The notes below the pieces were generated by a model. It had not been told where the DNA came from. It ran no database searches and saw only the letters and a list, made by a program, of their open reading frames with translations. Made by a program: the position numbers and the translations under genes. From the NCBI GenBank assembly GCA_951230915.1, contig OX579640.1:10684981-10748980 (forward strand): a DNA stretch of 64,000 nucleotides, given 5' to 3'. Of the stretch, positions 1-12,583 are shown in pieces (position 1 is the stretch's first letter; each line of letters starts with the position of its first letter). The DNA comes from Antitrichia curtipendula (taxonomy: Eukaryota > Streptophyta > Bryopsida > Hypnales > Leucodontaceae).

Positions 1-114
1 TCAAAATCCCTTAGATGGTGTGCTTGTTGATTTCTCAATTTTGAATATTTGATAACTTGTTCTTTTGTCAAAATCCCTTAGATGGTGTGCTTGTTGATTT
101 CTCAATTTTGAATA
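1..114. repeat. Direct tandem duplication, 47-bp unit, 67-bp spacing
   Basis: A stretch of about 47 bp beginning TCAAAATCCCTTAGATGG at position 1 is repeated identically from position 68, with 20 bp of different sequence between the copies. The rest of the block up to about 1656 is AT-rich DNA in which I see no gene. Confidence 0.85.
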
Positions 115-1656
115 GATGTTGAGGCCAAAAAGTGGTCAATGGATGACTTTTAAGATTTATGTACATAGATGCAAAGAATTGAATCATTTTTGGTAGAGTT
201 TCATGGTTAAAGGTCTCATCCTTTCACAAGTTAAAGAATATTAAATTGTATCTTCACTAAGTTAACTTAACTATTTGTTACATTGATTTCAAACAAGCAT
301 TTGATATAATTTATACTTACTTTAGTAGCAACCCCTATTTGTCAATAAGAAGATTAAAAAACATATCCAAAATCTTAGAACATAATAACTAAAATTTTGA
401 AAATATCAAACTCTAATGTCTAGACAAGAAACTAAATGCACTGCCATACCAAATTTTTTTAAATCATTTTTTAATATTAATTTACTAATATTTAATTATT
501 TATCCCTTCAACAGCTCTGCTCAGTTTGAAAAAATTCAAATTTTCTATGATATAATTTTTATAACCTTTTTGAAGTTTGATATAAGAGTGCATATGCTAA
601 AAATAGAGTTTTTAATATGATCTATTATGGTTAAATTTCATTTTTTTTTCACATAGATCTTTGAATAATCAACTTAAGAGTGCTCAACTTCAAAAATTCA
701 TTAAAATTACAATATTTAATCTCACCCCATGATTTTGGATTTAACTGGCTAAATTTGTGAGATTATTAGCATGCGGCAAATATTAACATTATTATTTTTA
801 TCATTTCTAGTCAAAGTAATACAACTTTCTATATGCATTAAATGGTTTACCAAAGGAAAAAACTAGACCGTTTGGATTGATTTTTCTATTTTAAACAACA
901 TATAAAATACATCCATGCAATAACTATAATCTTCATTACACATGAGACGTAGCTTTGAGCTCTGCAATATCCACACCACCTCTCTAATAGATTCTAGGGA
1001 TTAATGTATATTTCAACCACATTTGAAGTTCTTATATCTTCTTCAATAAGCTTGGGGAAAGGTTTCCATTCAAATTAATTTAAGTATTTCATCTTTGCAA
1101 TATTGAACAACTATTACTTTCATGATAATAATTTTCATTTTTTATTTGAGGTTTGGATATTATTTATTTTTAATTGAAGACTTAAAAGGGTGAAAGCACA
1201 AAATACTTGCTCATTTGGTTGCTTTTGACCATTTTAGAAGGTAATATTGGAAGTACTATGAGCTTTTGAAAAAACACATTTTAAAATAATATAAAATATA
1301 AATAATGCAAAATTACTATAAATATAGTATTCTCAAAATTATAGGCATAAGAAATTTGGAACAATATGATTGTTTTTGAAAAATGGAAATAAGAGCAACA
1401 AACTTATTGGAATTATTGATTTGTATCTTAAGCTCGTATGACAAAATTTGATAAAAATATATTCAAATGACAAAAAAATTATTTTTTTCATTCAAAGGGA
1501 TTTGTTTATATTTATATGGAATAAAGATGGTTTCAATTTTGTAACCATGTAATTATTTCACAAATCAAAATATATTCACATTGAACAAAATATTATGTCT
1601 TTTCAAATTTAAGAGGATCATGGAAATGGTTTAATTATTACAAAATAGAATTTTGT
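115..1656. other. AT-rich intergenic DNA, no gene seen
   Basis: The sequence is strongly AT-rich with many short A and T runs and no open frame resembling a protein family. I see no RNA gene and no clear element boundary. Confidence 0.6.
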
Positions 1657-2590
1657 TTAAACCCTAAAGGACCAAATTGTAATTTTTGGCAACATGATAG
1701 TGATTTTGGGTAGCTCACTACAAATGAAACTTTTATTTTTATTTGAAATTTTCACACAACATATGCCAAAGGAGTAGCTTTAAGGCCCAACAATTCCATA
1801 ACTTTTGACTACATGTTTAAAATATTATTGCATGATATGTAGTTTTCAGCGATCCACAAGCAGACTGGGCAATTCAAAAAAATTCTTTAAATATCACATT
1901 AAAAATAAAATAAAATTGAAATTGGTTTATTAGATTTATATATACATAGAAAGATTTGAATCATTCCATTTTGATTGATGAGAGGAAAGTTACAATGAAT
2001 TTTAGTTTGGGGCAATTATGAATTCTCTATTCTAAAATAAACTTTGAAGTCCTTTATTGAACTCAATTTTCAATATTTTTTGAGAAAAATAAAAAAATAT
2101 AGGATATAGATTGTTAATTACAACATTGCAACCACTAGGATTGGCATTTTTCAATTTCATATCTAAATTCTCAACAATTTAGTCGTTTGAGGCATTCTCT
2201 ATTGTTTTCTACTGTGTTTTTCCTATATATTGTACAACTCGAAATGATCTGAATTTTTTACGCATGTAGCCAACTTGCTTTGAAAAATGAATCCAAAGAA
2301 ACACCACCATTTTGGACATTCTTTCATGTAAATGTGACATTGTGAAGTGCAATGCCCAGCTTTTTGCACGGACAAAAAAAGGATTTTTGTCACTTCAAAT
2401 GCTAATATCTTGCAATCTATACTATGGAAATTTCTGAATTTTTTTGACATCTTTTCATACCAACATACCACAAGATCCTATGGTTGTATGTGTCCAAAAA
2501 TGATTTTTTCCTAAAACTTGATACTTGTACTAGAGATGGCAGTTGTAGGAGTTAAACCACTCAATAGTACTCAAAATCCCTAAACCCAAA
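1657..2590 (-). mobile_element. Decayed copy of a TTAA-flanked TIR element
   Basis: This block is an inverted, diverged copy of the element at 56798-57750. It begins TTAA followed by ACCCTAAAGG, against CCCCTAAAGG in the intact copy. The same order of landmarks then follows: GACCAAA, a GGCAACAT segment, the AGGAGTAGCTTTA segment, GATATGTAGTTTTCA and GGCAGTT near the far end. The far terminus, around 2560-2590, has lost the TTAA and terminal repeat. Short open frames inside are shared with the other copy but resemble no transposase that I recognise. Confidence 0.6.
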
Positions 2591-5357
2591 AGGTTGGCAA
2601 ATCAATAAAATTGACTTTTAAATAAAAAATGATTTTTAAATTTTTTTAAAAGCAAGGGATACAATTAAAGTCAAAACATCTAGAAATATATTTTTTTATT
2701 TTTGGCATTGGATTTAAAATTCAAAAGTTATAGCTTGGACAACAACCAATTTTCCAAAATGCTACAAAAAACGGTCAATGTTTCTTGCAATGACCCTTGT
2801 ATTAGAAATAGCAGTTTTGGAGTATTTTGAGTGAAAATATACTAGTCAAAATCTTTATGGGTTAATATACATGCATGGCAGTGGGCTCTGTGTTACTATG
2901 TAATGTGTTTTAATTATATTGTTAACGTTTTAAGATAGTGGTTTAACATTTATTTCCTTTTGATGATTGGCCAAACATTGGCCTTTTATTAGTAAAGTTT
3001 TTGACAAAATTTTTTACTCATTTTCCAAAAATTTCACTACTTGTTTCTTAACCTTTATAAAATTTGATTTTGACATTAATTAATTAATAAAAACCAAAGA
3101 CCATGTCATGCTACGGTATTTAATATTGAGCTTAACAACATCAAATCAAAAAATTAATGCATGTGGAATTCTTTGTTTGACCTTGAAAATGAGTTTATGC
3201 ATCCAAGCATGCAATAGAGTTTCTAAAGTTACCTCCCATTTCCTCAAGATCACCTCCAAAGATTGGGACGGGAATTAGACGGGGTTGAAGGACATCAGTC
3301 GCAACCACCAAGTAGATGGGGTGCAATGTCATTCTTCCACTAATTTTTTTGGGTTGTTTGAAGCAAAAATTTGTTCTCAAAATACCTTTATGAACAAATG
3401 CTCTATTTTTTTGCTTCTTACTTATGCGTAGATCCAACATTAGAATCACTTAGTTAAATTGTTAGAATATATCCTCCCAAAATTTGAAGTGAAAAAATTC
3501 ATCAATTGTAAGATCTATGTAGTTGATTTTTAAAAACAAGAATTTTTCTATCGAATTTGGATATGAAGTTTCATATTTCAAACTTTTTGATCATCAACAA
3601 AAAATTTAGGTCTAGCAATTTGAGAAAATAAATCTCATGTTGAAAAAATAAGTTGCAAATCGGTAGTTGCAAGAAACACTTGTCCTATTCTTTGTCCCCT
3701 TGTCCTTGGAGAGGTACTTTTTGGCTCATAACTTTTGCATACTTTGTCCGGTTGGTGTAAAACTTGGAGTGAAGGTAGTTACAAAAGTTTCAAACATTAC
3801 ATACATTTTTTAATTCTTTAAGAATTTAGTTTATTATTTTTAAGCTGCCCCCAATTGGGTGTCTACCTTAGGCATTTGGGGGGTTTTAGTCCTATTTTCG
3901 ACCCAAAAATGCGAATTGGAAGCCACAAATTGGACATGAGGGAGGTTTAGGGTCCTTACAAGGACTGACTAGGAGAATTTGTGAAAAAAAGAATACTAGA
4001 GTTGCTCACAGAGGCTCAATTTCACCATCCTTTGCGTAGAAGTCCTAAAGAGGGAAAAAAAAATTCTAGAGAAGTTTTTGGTGCAATGAGAGGCTTTCAT
4101 TGTCAATAAAAATGGCTTTTGGGGGGGGGGATTTTCTGAGTTTTTTCCATCTTGTAGAAATGAAAAGGGACACAAACCCTTTTTCTGCTATTTTCTAGCA
4201 TTTTCGGACAATAGTGCCTTTGGTAGTATCCTGCACCAATCTATAGAATTATTGAGTACTCGTAAGTGCTCCACAGCGGGACCTTATCCTCGTATGCCAC
4301 CCCGCTTTAATGCGCTTACTATTGTTCCCGCCACCTATCAAAATCGCAGCCCGACTAAAATTCAAAACCGATGGTGGAGATTGCCGCTGCAGCGCGTCGG
4401 CGTAGTATTGGAGTATCGATAGTATTGCTAGTCCTATGCCCCGAAAACGCATTTTTGGCCAATAACCGTGAAGTATTTCTTGCAACTACCCAAATATATG
4501 AAGAACAATTTAACATTAAATACTTCATATTCATTCTTGAAACTTTGTATGAAATGGCTAAAATAGTTGATAAGAAACACTAAATTGTAAAGGGCATCAC
4601 CAATCCAACGCATTGAACTACAAAAATAATTGTTTATGTTACTATCTTTGAATTGGAGTGGAAGTAGGATTTGAAATTGCTTTCATTGGATACACATGGA
4701 AAATTACACATAATAAAGATTAGAAAAAATTTAGATTTGGATTTTCAAAATTTGTCATGCCATTTGCACAATTTTATTTCCTAAGCCTTACTTAGTATGT
4801 CACATTATTTTATTCTATTTTAGCTTACTTTTAGCATGATTCTATTTTGGTTGTCCAAAGTCCAAATTGGGATTTTTTTTTCTTTCGTGTATTTGATTTT
4901 TAATTTTCTTTCAAGAATAGTAATTTTATAAAGGTTTGTACCAATCAAAAATAATAATACAATTGTTGATTCCTATCTTGCATTGTTTTGATGACACTCT
5001 AATCACTCTAATTAATTATAAATTTTCAATCCCAAAGGTTAGAATGATATTGGACAAGAATGATTTGGAAGGTAATCTAAATTCTTTATATTGGTATGTT
5101 TTATGGCTAAAATTGTCATATTGTTGTTTTCCAGAAACCTTACTTCTAAACTTTGATTAACCATAAAATGCATAAGAAGATGTTTTGGAATATTTTAGAG
5201 AGACTTGAAGGATTAAGTGAAAAACGTTTTGTCATCCAAATTTATTTGAATTCAATGAAATATGTTGTATAATAAGGTCTACTTCATTTACGAATTGCCA
5301 ATTTTAGGCATTCAATTTTTTTTAATAATGTGTAACAAAATGTGTAGACTTTATTAA
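2591..5357. other. AT-rich intergenic DNA with one GC-richer islet
   Basis: No gene was recognised. A segment of about 210 bp at 4250-4460 is clearly richer in G and C than its surroundings and contains short open frames on both strands, but nothing in it resembles a known protein, tRNA or element end. The segment at 3719-3810 loosely resembles the repeat family seen at 25505-25790. Confidence 0.5.
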
Positions 5358-6050
5358 GCATAATTATCATTGCATCCTTGCACAATTCTAATCAAGCATA
5401 CCAAATTTCAGGTTCAAAAAAGCAATATTCCATTTGGGGTGGAATTTTTATGTCAATTTTCATGGTTTTACTTATTATTTTATTGAACACAATTGGTGAT
5501 GAATTTTTTTAATTCAATTGGATAGATATGTAGGGTTCATCCATAGACACCTCTTTCATATTAAAAACACCCCATTAAATAACAAAAATATAATCTAGAG
5601 AGAATTCAATGTGAGGTATCATATGACCAAACTTTGTGAAATAGATATCTCAACATTTTAACTAGGTTTTGGCAAAGTAATTGTACCATTATGATCAAAT
5701 GTGAAAAATTAGTTACGAAATGCGGGTAAAATACCAAAATCTAATTAAAATATAAAAATATCTATTTCACAAAGTTTGGTCATACAACACTTCACATAAA
5801 ATTCTTCTTAGAGGGAATTATAAAACTTTTTTGGGAGATGCTTGTTGAAAGAAAGATGTTCACATGGATGTACCCTATATATCTATGTAATTAATTTAAA
5901 AAAATTCATCACTAATTGTTTCCAATAAAATATTAAATAAAACCATGAAAATTGACTTCAAAAATCTACCAAAATGGATTTTTGCTTTTTTGAAACTGAA
6001 ATTTGGTATGCTTCATCAGAATTGTGTAAGAATTGGATACTAATTATGCA
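5358..6050. repeat. Long imperfect foldback (inverted repeat, ~300-bp arms)
   Basis: The left arm (about 5358-5690) and right arm (about 5715-6050) are reverse complements over nearly their whole length with scattered mismatches. Matching landmarks, left versus complement of right, include CATACCAAATTTCAG, TCAATTTTCATGGTTTTA, GGTTCATCCAT/GGTACATCCAT and GACCAAACTTTGTGAAATAG. The centre is near 5703. A transcript could fold into a hairpin of about 300 bp. Whether it is a foldback transposon or a small-RNA precursor cannot be told from sequence alone. Confidence 0.75.
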
Positions 6051-7620
6051 AGACCAAAAATTCCCAAAAAACTATGTACTATGCAATAAAAATTAAAATG
6101 TTATAAATGGCTGATTTTTTCTCATGTTAGAATGCCACAATAGAATAAAGTTGCACCATGGTGTTTCACTCTATAATAAACACCTATAGAAAAAATTTCA
6201 GATTTTTTGAACATATTTTGTATTTGGTATAAATATTTTTGACTCTCTATTTCAAAATTAACAACAATTTCAAAAATACTATGAATCCCTTATGGCTTAG
6301 ATAAGACATGATTGTAATTACATCTTCAAAAAATAAACGTAGAAAATTGGTAAGAGGCCCGTTTTGTAACCCTTGAAGGACATTGAGGATTACAAGTGTC
6401 TAATGGATGACTTCATTGGTCATTGGAGAAACAAGAATGTACTTAATGGTATATAATTGGAGCATTTTGGTCACTACCTTTGTTTTAGGGGCCACATCCT
6501 TCAAGGATTAATAGTTAACCCTAGTCATACAAGCCATGACCATTGATTCCAAGCCTCATTGACCGTTTACTGCCATTTAGCAACTAGATTAGAATGAAAT
6601 AATTCATACTTATTTTTCAAAAATGAAATAAAATGTGTATTACAAATCATTAAAAAAATTAAGTTTTTTTAATTTTAAACTTTGAAATTATTGTAAATTT
6701 TAAAAGTAAAAAATAAAAATAAATCATATCAAATACAAAATATACTCCAAAAATCTAAATTTTTTAATATGTATGTATGTTCTAGTGTATAGCATTATGG
6801 TATAAACCAAAGTTACTGTGTCACTCTAAAATCAGAAAATCAACAAACCATGGTTAATGGCCCAAAGTTCATGTTGCTACAAAGTATTGAAATTTATAAA
6901 TTTTTATAAATTTTTAATTGGAATAGAAATTGCACTTGATAAGCTTTATTAAATTAAATGGACTCGAATTCAAATAACATCATTTCTATGGCTAAATTCA
7001 CATCAAGAGAAAATAATAAGAAATGACCAAATACACTACTTATTCAAGGGTGATCCATAGATCAAACAACTTCTTCTTTAGAAAAGTCAATGATATCAAA
7101 ATGAGGGAATTTGCAATACTTACTCACTAAAAATGTACTCAAGCAACTTCATGAAAACCAAAAATTGGGATGAAAAAATGTTTTTTCTCCATCCTACATT
7201 TTGAAGTGAAGTCACCCAATGGACCAAAAAACATTGGCAACAATGTTTACAAAATTGGCTAAACTTTGCTCCATTGCTACTTAAAATTTCAGTAGCTAAA
7301 TGTACATTGGAGAAAATCCTAGAAAAAATTAGATTTGAGCCCAAATTGCAACAAACAATAAAATTTGATAGTCAATTTGCAACTTCCTCCACACTGGAAT
7401 TAGCATCTATTTAGTTAGTTTTGTATTATGGTACTCCCAACAATCCTTTACAACTTGCAAAATCCTTTCTTTTCTACTTTTTTTTAATACTACTCACTCT
7501 CAAGGTAGCCCAAGTTGATGCTTGTTTGTCTTTAAAGTAGCATATTGTACTAAATTCCACAAACTAGGTAGCATATTGCACTACACTCTATAAACTAGTT
7601 TTAGGATAACTGGTCCGAAG
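6051..7620. other. AT-rich intergenic DNA, no gene seen
   Basis: This is AT-rich sequence with only short open frames. I recognise no gene, RNA or bounded mobile element in it. Confidence 0.55.
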
Positions 7621-7959
7621 CGAAGCGTCCTCAATTTATGGAGACCATTGTATCAGGGTCTGGGAAGAACTAGTGGCTAATTCAAAGTTAGCCGGTGGAA
7701 TTGGAAAAATAACTGGTTGTAATTTGAAAACATAGGTAAAAAATTGGTGAAATAATCTATAAAATTTCTATTTTGAGTAAAAAATAGGGAAAATAACCAA
7801 ACTCTGCACTTAGAAAAACCGGTTCAATATGGGAATTGGAGGACACTAGCTGGTAACACTAAAGAAAACTTCCCGGACACTGCATTATATCTGCGGGTGG
7901 AGTAATTCTCACAAATCTGAAAATGAAACAGTTAATTGCCGAGAAGGTTCACAGAACAG

Positions 7960-8263
7960 GCAGCCCAGCTCCAACCCAATTTCAACACATTGGACTGAAC
8001 GCCTGCCAAAGCCGGACTGCCTGCGCACAGGGCCAACCAGCACGCGGCCTTTGGGTGCAAAGTTCGACGAGAATCCCCAACCCACTTTGAAATTCCCTCG
8101 TTTCCATGCCCTTTTTCGCCAGTCTTCCCCAAATCATGGAAACTGCCCCGCGTTGTGAGAAAAACACAACTTTAGCACAAGTCCCTCTTCAGTTGCCCAC
8201 ATGCCCAGTCAAGAGACCACGTTTCTTCACCACGAGATGCCAATCTCGTCCACCTACAAATAC
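7960..8263 (+). promoter_or_regulatory. Putative PAL promoter: MYB/AC-type cores and TATA-like box
   Basis: Three CCAACC cores lie at 7971-7976, 8033-8038 and 8077-8082, and a CACCTAC core at 8251-8257 overlaps a TATA-like TACAAATAC at 8255-8263. AC elements with CCAACC or ACCTACC cores bind R2R3-MYB factors and control phenylpropanoid genes in seed plants. Their clustering 360-650 bp upstream of the PAL start is suggestive. Neither the promoter nor the start site is established by sequence alone. No ATG occurs between about 8290 and the proposed start at 8625. Confidence 0.4.
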
Positions 8264-8624
8264 AGACCTTCGTGATCCCCATTCCTCATCTCGATCACTG
8301 GAACATTAGCAACTGGTGCAGCAGCTTCCATCAACTTCGAGCCTGCACTACGAATATCTGCAACCACATTTGCTCAAATACAGTTGCAAACACAATTAGT
8401 TGTTCGATCGATTGTATACGAATTCCATTCGTCTAAATCGAAATTCTTTGTCACTTTGTTGAAAACCGCAGCCTGGACGTTGAACGCTTGGGGGAATACT
8501 AAGTCCGTTGAATTACGAAGCTTGACTGTGTGTAGAGTTGATTGAATTCGATTTGGGAGCAGCTAGCTAGCTAGATCCGCGATTGATTGCTGAGATCACC
8601 TGGGAACCCGAGCCGATATACACA

Positions 8625-10814
8625 ATGGCAGCTGTGGAATTCGACTTCATGGCGTCGTCCCAGAGCTTCATGAATGCGGGATGCGAGCCCGCAGTGAAGA
8701 AACCGACAACATCCCCCAGCTTCTGCAAGAATGCTCCCCAAACAGAGGTTTCCCGAGCAGATCCGCTCAACTGGGCGAAGACGGCCGCGAAGATGCAAGG
8801 GAATCATCTGGACGAGATCAAGCAGATGGTGGTGACCTACTTCGACTCCACGGAAGTGGCGATTGAGGGCGTCAATCTCACGGTGGGACAGGTCACGGCC
8901 ATTGCACGCCGGCCCGACGTGGCGGTGGTGCTGGACGCGGCCAACGCCAAGGCCAGAGTGGACGAGTCCTCCAACTGGGTGTTGACGAAGATCATGAACG
9001 GCGGGGACATCTACGGAGTGACCACGGGATTTGGCGCCACCTCCCATCGTCGCACGCAGCAAGGTGTGGAGCTGCAGCGCGAGCTCATCCGCTTTTTGAA
9101 TGCGGGGGTGGTGGTGAAGGGGCACTCATTGCCTGCGGAGACCACGCGCGCGGCCATGTTGGTGCGCACCAACACCTTGATGCAGGGCTACTCCGGGATC
9201 CGTTGGGAGATTTTGGAGGCCATGGAGAAGTTGCTCAATGCGCATGTCACGCCCAAGCTGCCGTTGCGTGGGACGGTCACCGCTTCCGGGGATTTGGTGC
9301 CCTTGTCTTACATTGCGGGGCTACTCACGGGCCGACCCAACTCGCGAGCTTGCACTCTCGATGGCCGGGAAGTTTCGGCATTGGAAGGGTTGCGGATGGC
9401 GGGCGTGGAGAAGCCATTTGAATTGCAGCCTAAGGAGGGGTTGGCACTGGTCAACGGGACCGCCGTGGGGTCGGCATTGGCCTCCACGGTGTGCTTTGAC
9501 GCCAACGTGTTGGCATTGCTTGCGGAAGTGTTATCCGCCTTGTTTTGTGAAGTGATGCAAGGGAAGCCGGAATTTGCCGATCCCTTGACACACAAGTTGA
9601 AGCATCACCCGGGGCAAATGGAGGCTGCAGCGGTGATGGAGTGGTTGTTGGACGGGAGCGACTTCATGAAAGCTGCGGCCAAGCTCAACGAGACCGATCC
9701 CTTGAAGAAGCCCAAGCAAGATCGATACGCTTTACGCACTTCACCTCAGTGGTTGGGTCCCCAGATCGAGGTGATCCGCAGTGCCACGCACGCCATCGAG
9801 CGCGAGATCAACTCCGTGAACGACAACCCCATCATTGACGCCGCACGCGGGATTGCCCTGCACGGGGGGAACTTCCAGGGCACCCCCATCGGCGTGTCCA
9901 TGGACAACATGCGCCTGGCGGTGGCAGCCATCGGCAAGCTCATGTTTGCCCAGTTCTCCGAGCTGGTGAACGACTACTACAACAACGGCCTCCCTTCCAA
10001 CTTGAGCGGGGGACCCAACCCGAGCTTGGACTACGGCATGAAGGGTGCCGAGATTGCCATGGCGTCGTACCTCTCCGAGCTCAACTACCTCGCCAACCCC
10101 GTCACCACCCACGTCCAGAGCGCGGAGCAGCACAACCAGGACGTGAACTCGCTGGGCTTGGTGTCCGCGCGCAAGACGGAGGAGGCCGTGGAGATTCTCA
10201 AGCTCATGAGCTCGACCTTCTTGGTGGGGTTGTGCCAAGCCATCGACCTCCGCCATGTGGAGGAGACCATGCAGTCCGCCGTGAAGCAAGTGGTGTTGCA
10301 GGCGGCCAAGAAGACGCTGTTCATGGGCCAGGACGGCGCCCTCCTGCCGTCGCGCTTCTGCGAGAAGGACCTCCTGCTGGTGGTGGAGCGTCAGCCCGTG
10401 TTCTCGTACATCGACGACGCGTCCTCCGACACGTACCCGTTGATGGAGAAGCTGCGCGGCGTGCTGGTCAGCCACGCCCTCAAGGACGCCTCCCGCTCCG
10501 TGTTTGAGCAGATCCCTGTGTTCGAGGCCCAAGTGCAAGAGCGGCTGCGCGTGGTGGTGCCCTTGGTGCGGGAAGCTTATGACCAGAAGGGCCTTTCGGC
10601 GGTGCCCAACAGGATCGAGGCTTGCAGGACGTACCCGCTGTACCAATTCGTGAGGTCGGAGCTCGGGACGCAGTTGCTGTCCGGCTTGCGAACGGTGTCT
10701 CCCGGGACTGAAATTCAGAAAGTGTTCGAGGCGATGTCGGAGGGGAAGCTGATTCGACCTCTGTTGCAGTGCGTGCAAGGATGGACTGGCGCTCCTGGCC
10801 CATTCCCCTTGTAA
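8625..10814 (+). CDS. PAL: Phenylalanine ammonia-lyase, intronless, 729 aa
   Basis: PAL deaminates L-phenylalanine to trans-cinnamate, the entry step of phenylpropanoid metabolism. It acts as a cytosolic homotetramer. The frame is one uninterrupted exon of 729 codons, close to the usual 700-730. The Ala220-Ser221-Gly222 triad that cyclises to the MIO prosthetic group lies within [10 protein letters not shown]. Tyr130 in [11 protein letters not shown] matches the catalytic tyrosine loop. Phe157-Leu158 in ELIRFLNAG is the pair typical of phenylalanine preference, where tyrosine-using enzymes carry His. NDNPII, GNFQGTP and [13 protein letters not shown] are intact, as is the C-terminal [12 protein letters not shown]. 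The open frame extends upstream to a TTG at 8583, but the first ATG is at 8625 with A at -3 and G at +4, so I start there. A second in-frame ATG lies at 8649. The gene is far more GC-rich than its flanks. No premature stop or missing residue was seen. Confidence 0.97.
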   Translation: MAAVEFDFMASSQSFMNAGCEPAVKKPTTSPSFCKNAPQTEVSRADPLNWAKTAAKMQGNHLDEIKQMVVTYFDSTEVAIEGVNLTVGQVTAIARRPDVAVVLDAANAKARVDESSNWVLTKIMNGGDIYGVTTGFGATSHRRTQQGVELQRELIRFLNAGVVVKGHSLPAETTRAAMLVRTNTLMQGYSGIRWEILEAMEKLLNAHVTPKLPLRGTVTASGDLVPLSYIAGLLTGRPNSRACTLDGREVSALEGLRMAGVEKPFELQPKEGLALVNGTAVGSALASTVCFDANVLALLAEVLSALFCEVMQGKPEFADPLTHKLKHHPGQMEAAAVMEWLLDGSDFMKAAAKLNETDPLKKPKQDRYALRTSPQWLGPQIEVIRSATHAIEREINSVNDNPIIDAARGIALHGGNFQGTPIGVSMDNMRLAVAAIGKLMFAQFSELVNDYYNNGLPSNLSGGPNPSLDYGMKGAEIAMASYLSELNYLANPVTTHVQSAEQHNQDVNSLGLVSARKTEEAVEILKLMSSTFLVGLCQAIDLRHVEETMQSAVKQVVLQAAKKTLFMGQDGALLPSRFCEKDLLLVVERQPVFSYIDDASSDTYPLMEKLRGVLVSHALKDASRSVFEQIPVFEAQVQERLRVVVPLVREAYDQKGLSAVPNRIEACRTYPLYQFVRSELGTQLLSGLRTVSPGTEIQKVFEAMSEGKLIRPLLQCVQGWTGAPGPFPL

Positions 10815-11476
10815 TTTCCTCCCTGAGATAACAGGGATTCTTTCGTTCCTTTCGTCACTTAGCCAGACTTGCACATTCGCGTAAGTAGAGATTCTCTCAG
10901 TCCTAATCGGATTCGTGAGGCCATTTTCGAGGCACAGATTGTGACTCGTGTACATTTGATGAGCACTGGGTTCCACATTGGGCCGTGCTTGAGCCTTTTA
11001 TAACATGTTTTGGACGTCACAATGGGCGTCTACATTTTCAATTCAGGAGGTTCTTGGAGTGCCACCGTGGTTGTCATTGGAATTTACATGCATTGTCGTC
11101 TCCCGATTGCAGTAGTAGTTCTCAGGAGTTGGCATTCAGACCGTTTCTTCTTAATAACCTTCCTTCCTAACTGGAACACGAGAAAAGTTGCATGATCACA
11201 TAGACCGACAGAAGAGTAAAGTACGCAAGAAGATTAAACGCAGAACGGAGGCCTTTCAATCGACATCGATCTGCTTTCCTGCACGAGTGCTCATGTTTCT
11301 CTCAAATTTTGGATCTCAACCCATCATTATGAGAAGAGTTGATATCTAGGATTTTCCTACACTACTGCGCAATTCACCAGGCGTGGTTGACGTTGAGTTT
11401 GATGGCTTCGAGTTAATATTTAGCTTCAGTCAAACAAACAAGGAAGTATCCAGCACAGGGCCACAATGGGGAAAGC

Positions 11477-11710
11477 CTATACGTTCAGATTAAAAATGTT
11501 TAACGCTTGAACATGTCCGCCCAGCAATTCAGTTCGGGGTAAGTTCTCATTCTCATCTTCGATGTCGCCTCCGTGTTCGGTATATATCTTTGCTATCCTC
11601 ATATAAAGCGGTTCAATATCATCTACTCTTCCAAGCTTATCCAATATCAGTTGTAAATGAAGCACAAGCTTGGGCTTAAATTCTGAAGTCATCGACATGC
11701 ACCTTGCTGC
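11477..11710 (-). other. Possible orphan coding exon, unknown product
   Basis: A minus-strand frame ends at a TAG at 11477-11479. It has balanced, non-repetitive composition, with segments such as LILDKLGRVDDIEPLYMRIAK and HGGDIEDENENLP. It is preceded by a good splice acceptor (TTACTGCAG) just upstream of its first ATG, and an in-frame stop lies before that acceptor. It could be the last exon of a small minus-strand gene or a remnant. I recognise no family, and no convincing upstream partner exon was found. Confidence 0.22.
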
Positions 11711-12583
11711 AGTAATCTAGATTGCTCGGTTTTTCTTCTCAACCTCTGCAATCAAAATATTTGCATGATCGGAACATCAGTGTGGTGCTGAACGATATCT
11801 GCGTGACACTGGTTAGACAGAAACGTTCAGGTACAGAATTCTGAAAGTCATACCTACTCCTTCTGCCACTGAATCCCTCTGGCAGGACTGTGAAAAAGCT
11901 GGAAGACCGTTCACACTCTTGACACCTCCTTTTCTCAAAACTCCGGCCATTCTTTTGAATTCCGGGTTCTTGGAGGGGCATTACAAACGTTGGAAACCTG
12001 CAAAGAAGAGAATCTCCTCATTGAACAGGCTTCATGCCTGAAGCAAGTTCGAGTATGGACAGCTACACCTTGCTCCACCACAACTTGACGAACTTGTGGG
12101 CAATAACCTCTCTGCAAGCACCAGCCTTCAGCTATTGAACCACGAATGCTCTACCGATTGAGCTCATTCCAAACACTCTCAACCCTAAATTCAGGGTCAT
12201 CGGCAAGTTTTGAGATTTTTTTTCGACTTCATTTTCACTCATCCTGTATGTACAGCAATGGCGGAGACCACTTTGACTTTCTTCTCTCAAGGTGAAAATG
12301 CATAATGCAGTTTTTTGAAGTTGAAGTGGCAAAGGGACTGTGACTAGAGCCCATAATACTAACCTTTCTTAAATTCTCTTACTAATCTGATTCAAAAAAT
12401 ATGCAACCAATGGGATGCCCATAAGGCCATAAGGTCCCTTCTGTTTCTACATCCTTAAATCAACTGAAAGTATCATTAAGTCTTACACTTGACACTATGT
12501 CTCGTAATGTAAGCTCTAGAGCAATATATACTCCATATCACGTGTGATTTTAGGGGGTTCTGAAAGCCTGGCTCCCACAACAT

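Noticed and set aside
2223..2471. 82-codon minus-strand frame with a similar frame at 56931-57197
   Set aside because: The two are related only because they sit in copies of the same TTAA-type element. They have no recognisable transposase or other domain and the reading differs in several places.
6363..6520. Short inverted pair AACCCTTGAAGGA/TCCTTCAAGGATT taken as a possible MITE
   Set aside because: The core TCCTTGAAGGA is itself nearly palindromic, so an apparent inverted pair is expected whenever it occurs twice.
8571..9125. 184-codon minus-strand frame over the PAL 5' end
   Set aside because: It lies entirely opposite the PAL frame and has His/Arg/Leu-biased composition typical of an antisense shadow.
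9741..10976. 411-codon open frame on the minus strand opposite PAL
   Set aside because: It is a shadow of the GC-rich PAL coding sequence. It is rich in His, Arg, Leu and Val from reversed codons, with no family resemblance.
12131..12175. tRNA-like stretch on the minus strand (GAGCTCAATCGGTAGAGC followed by GTGGTTCAA)
   Set aside because: The D-arm/A-box part is convincing, but the B-box-like GGTTCAA comes about 10 bases later, with no room for an anticodon arm, and no acceptor stem pairs. It is at most a tRNA-derived fragment, not a tRNA gene.
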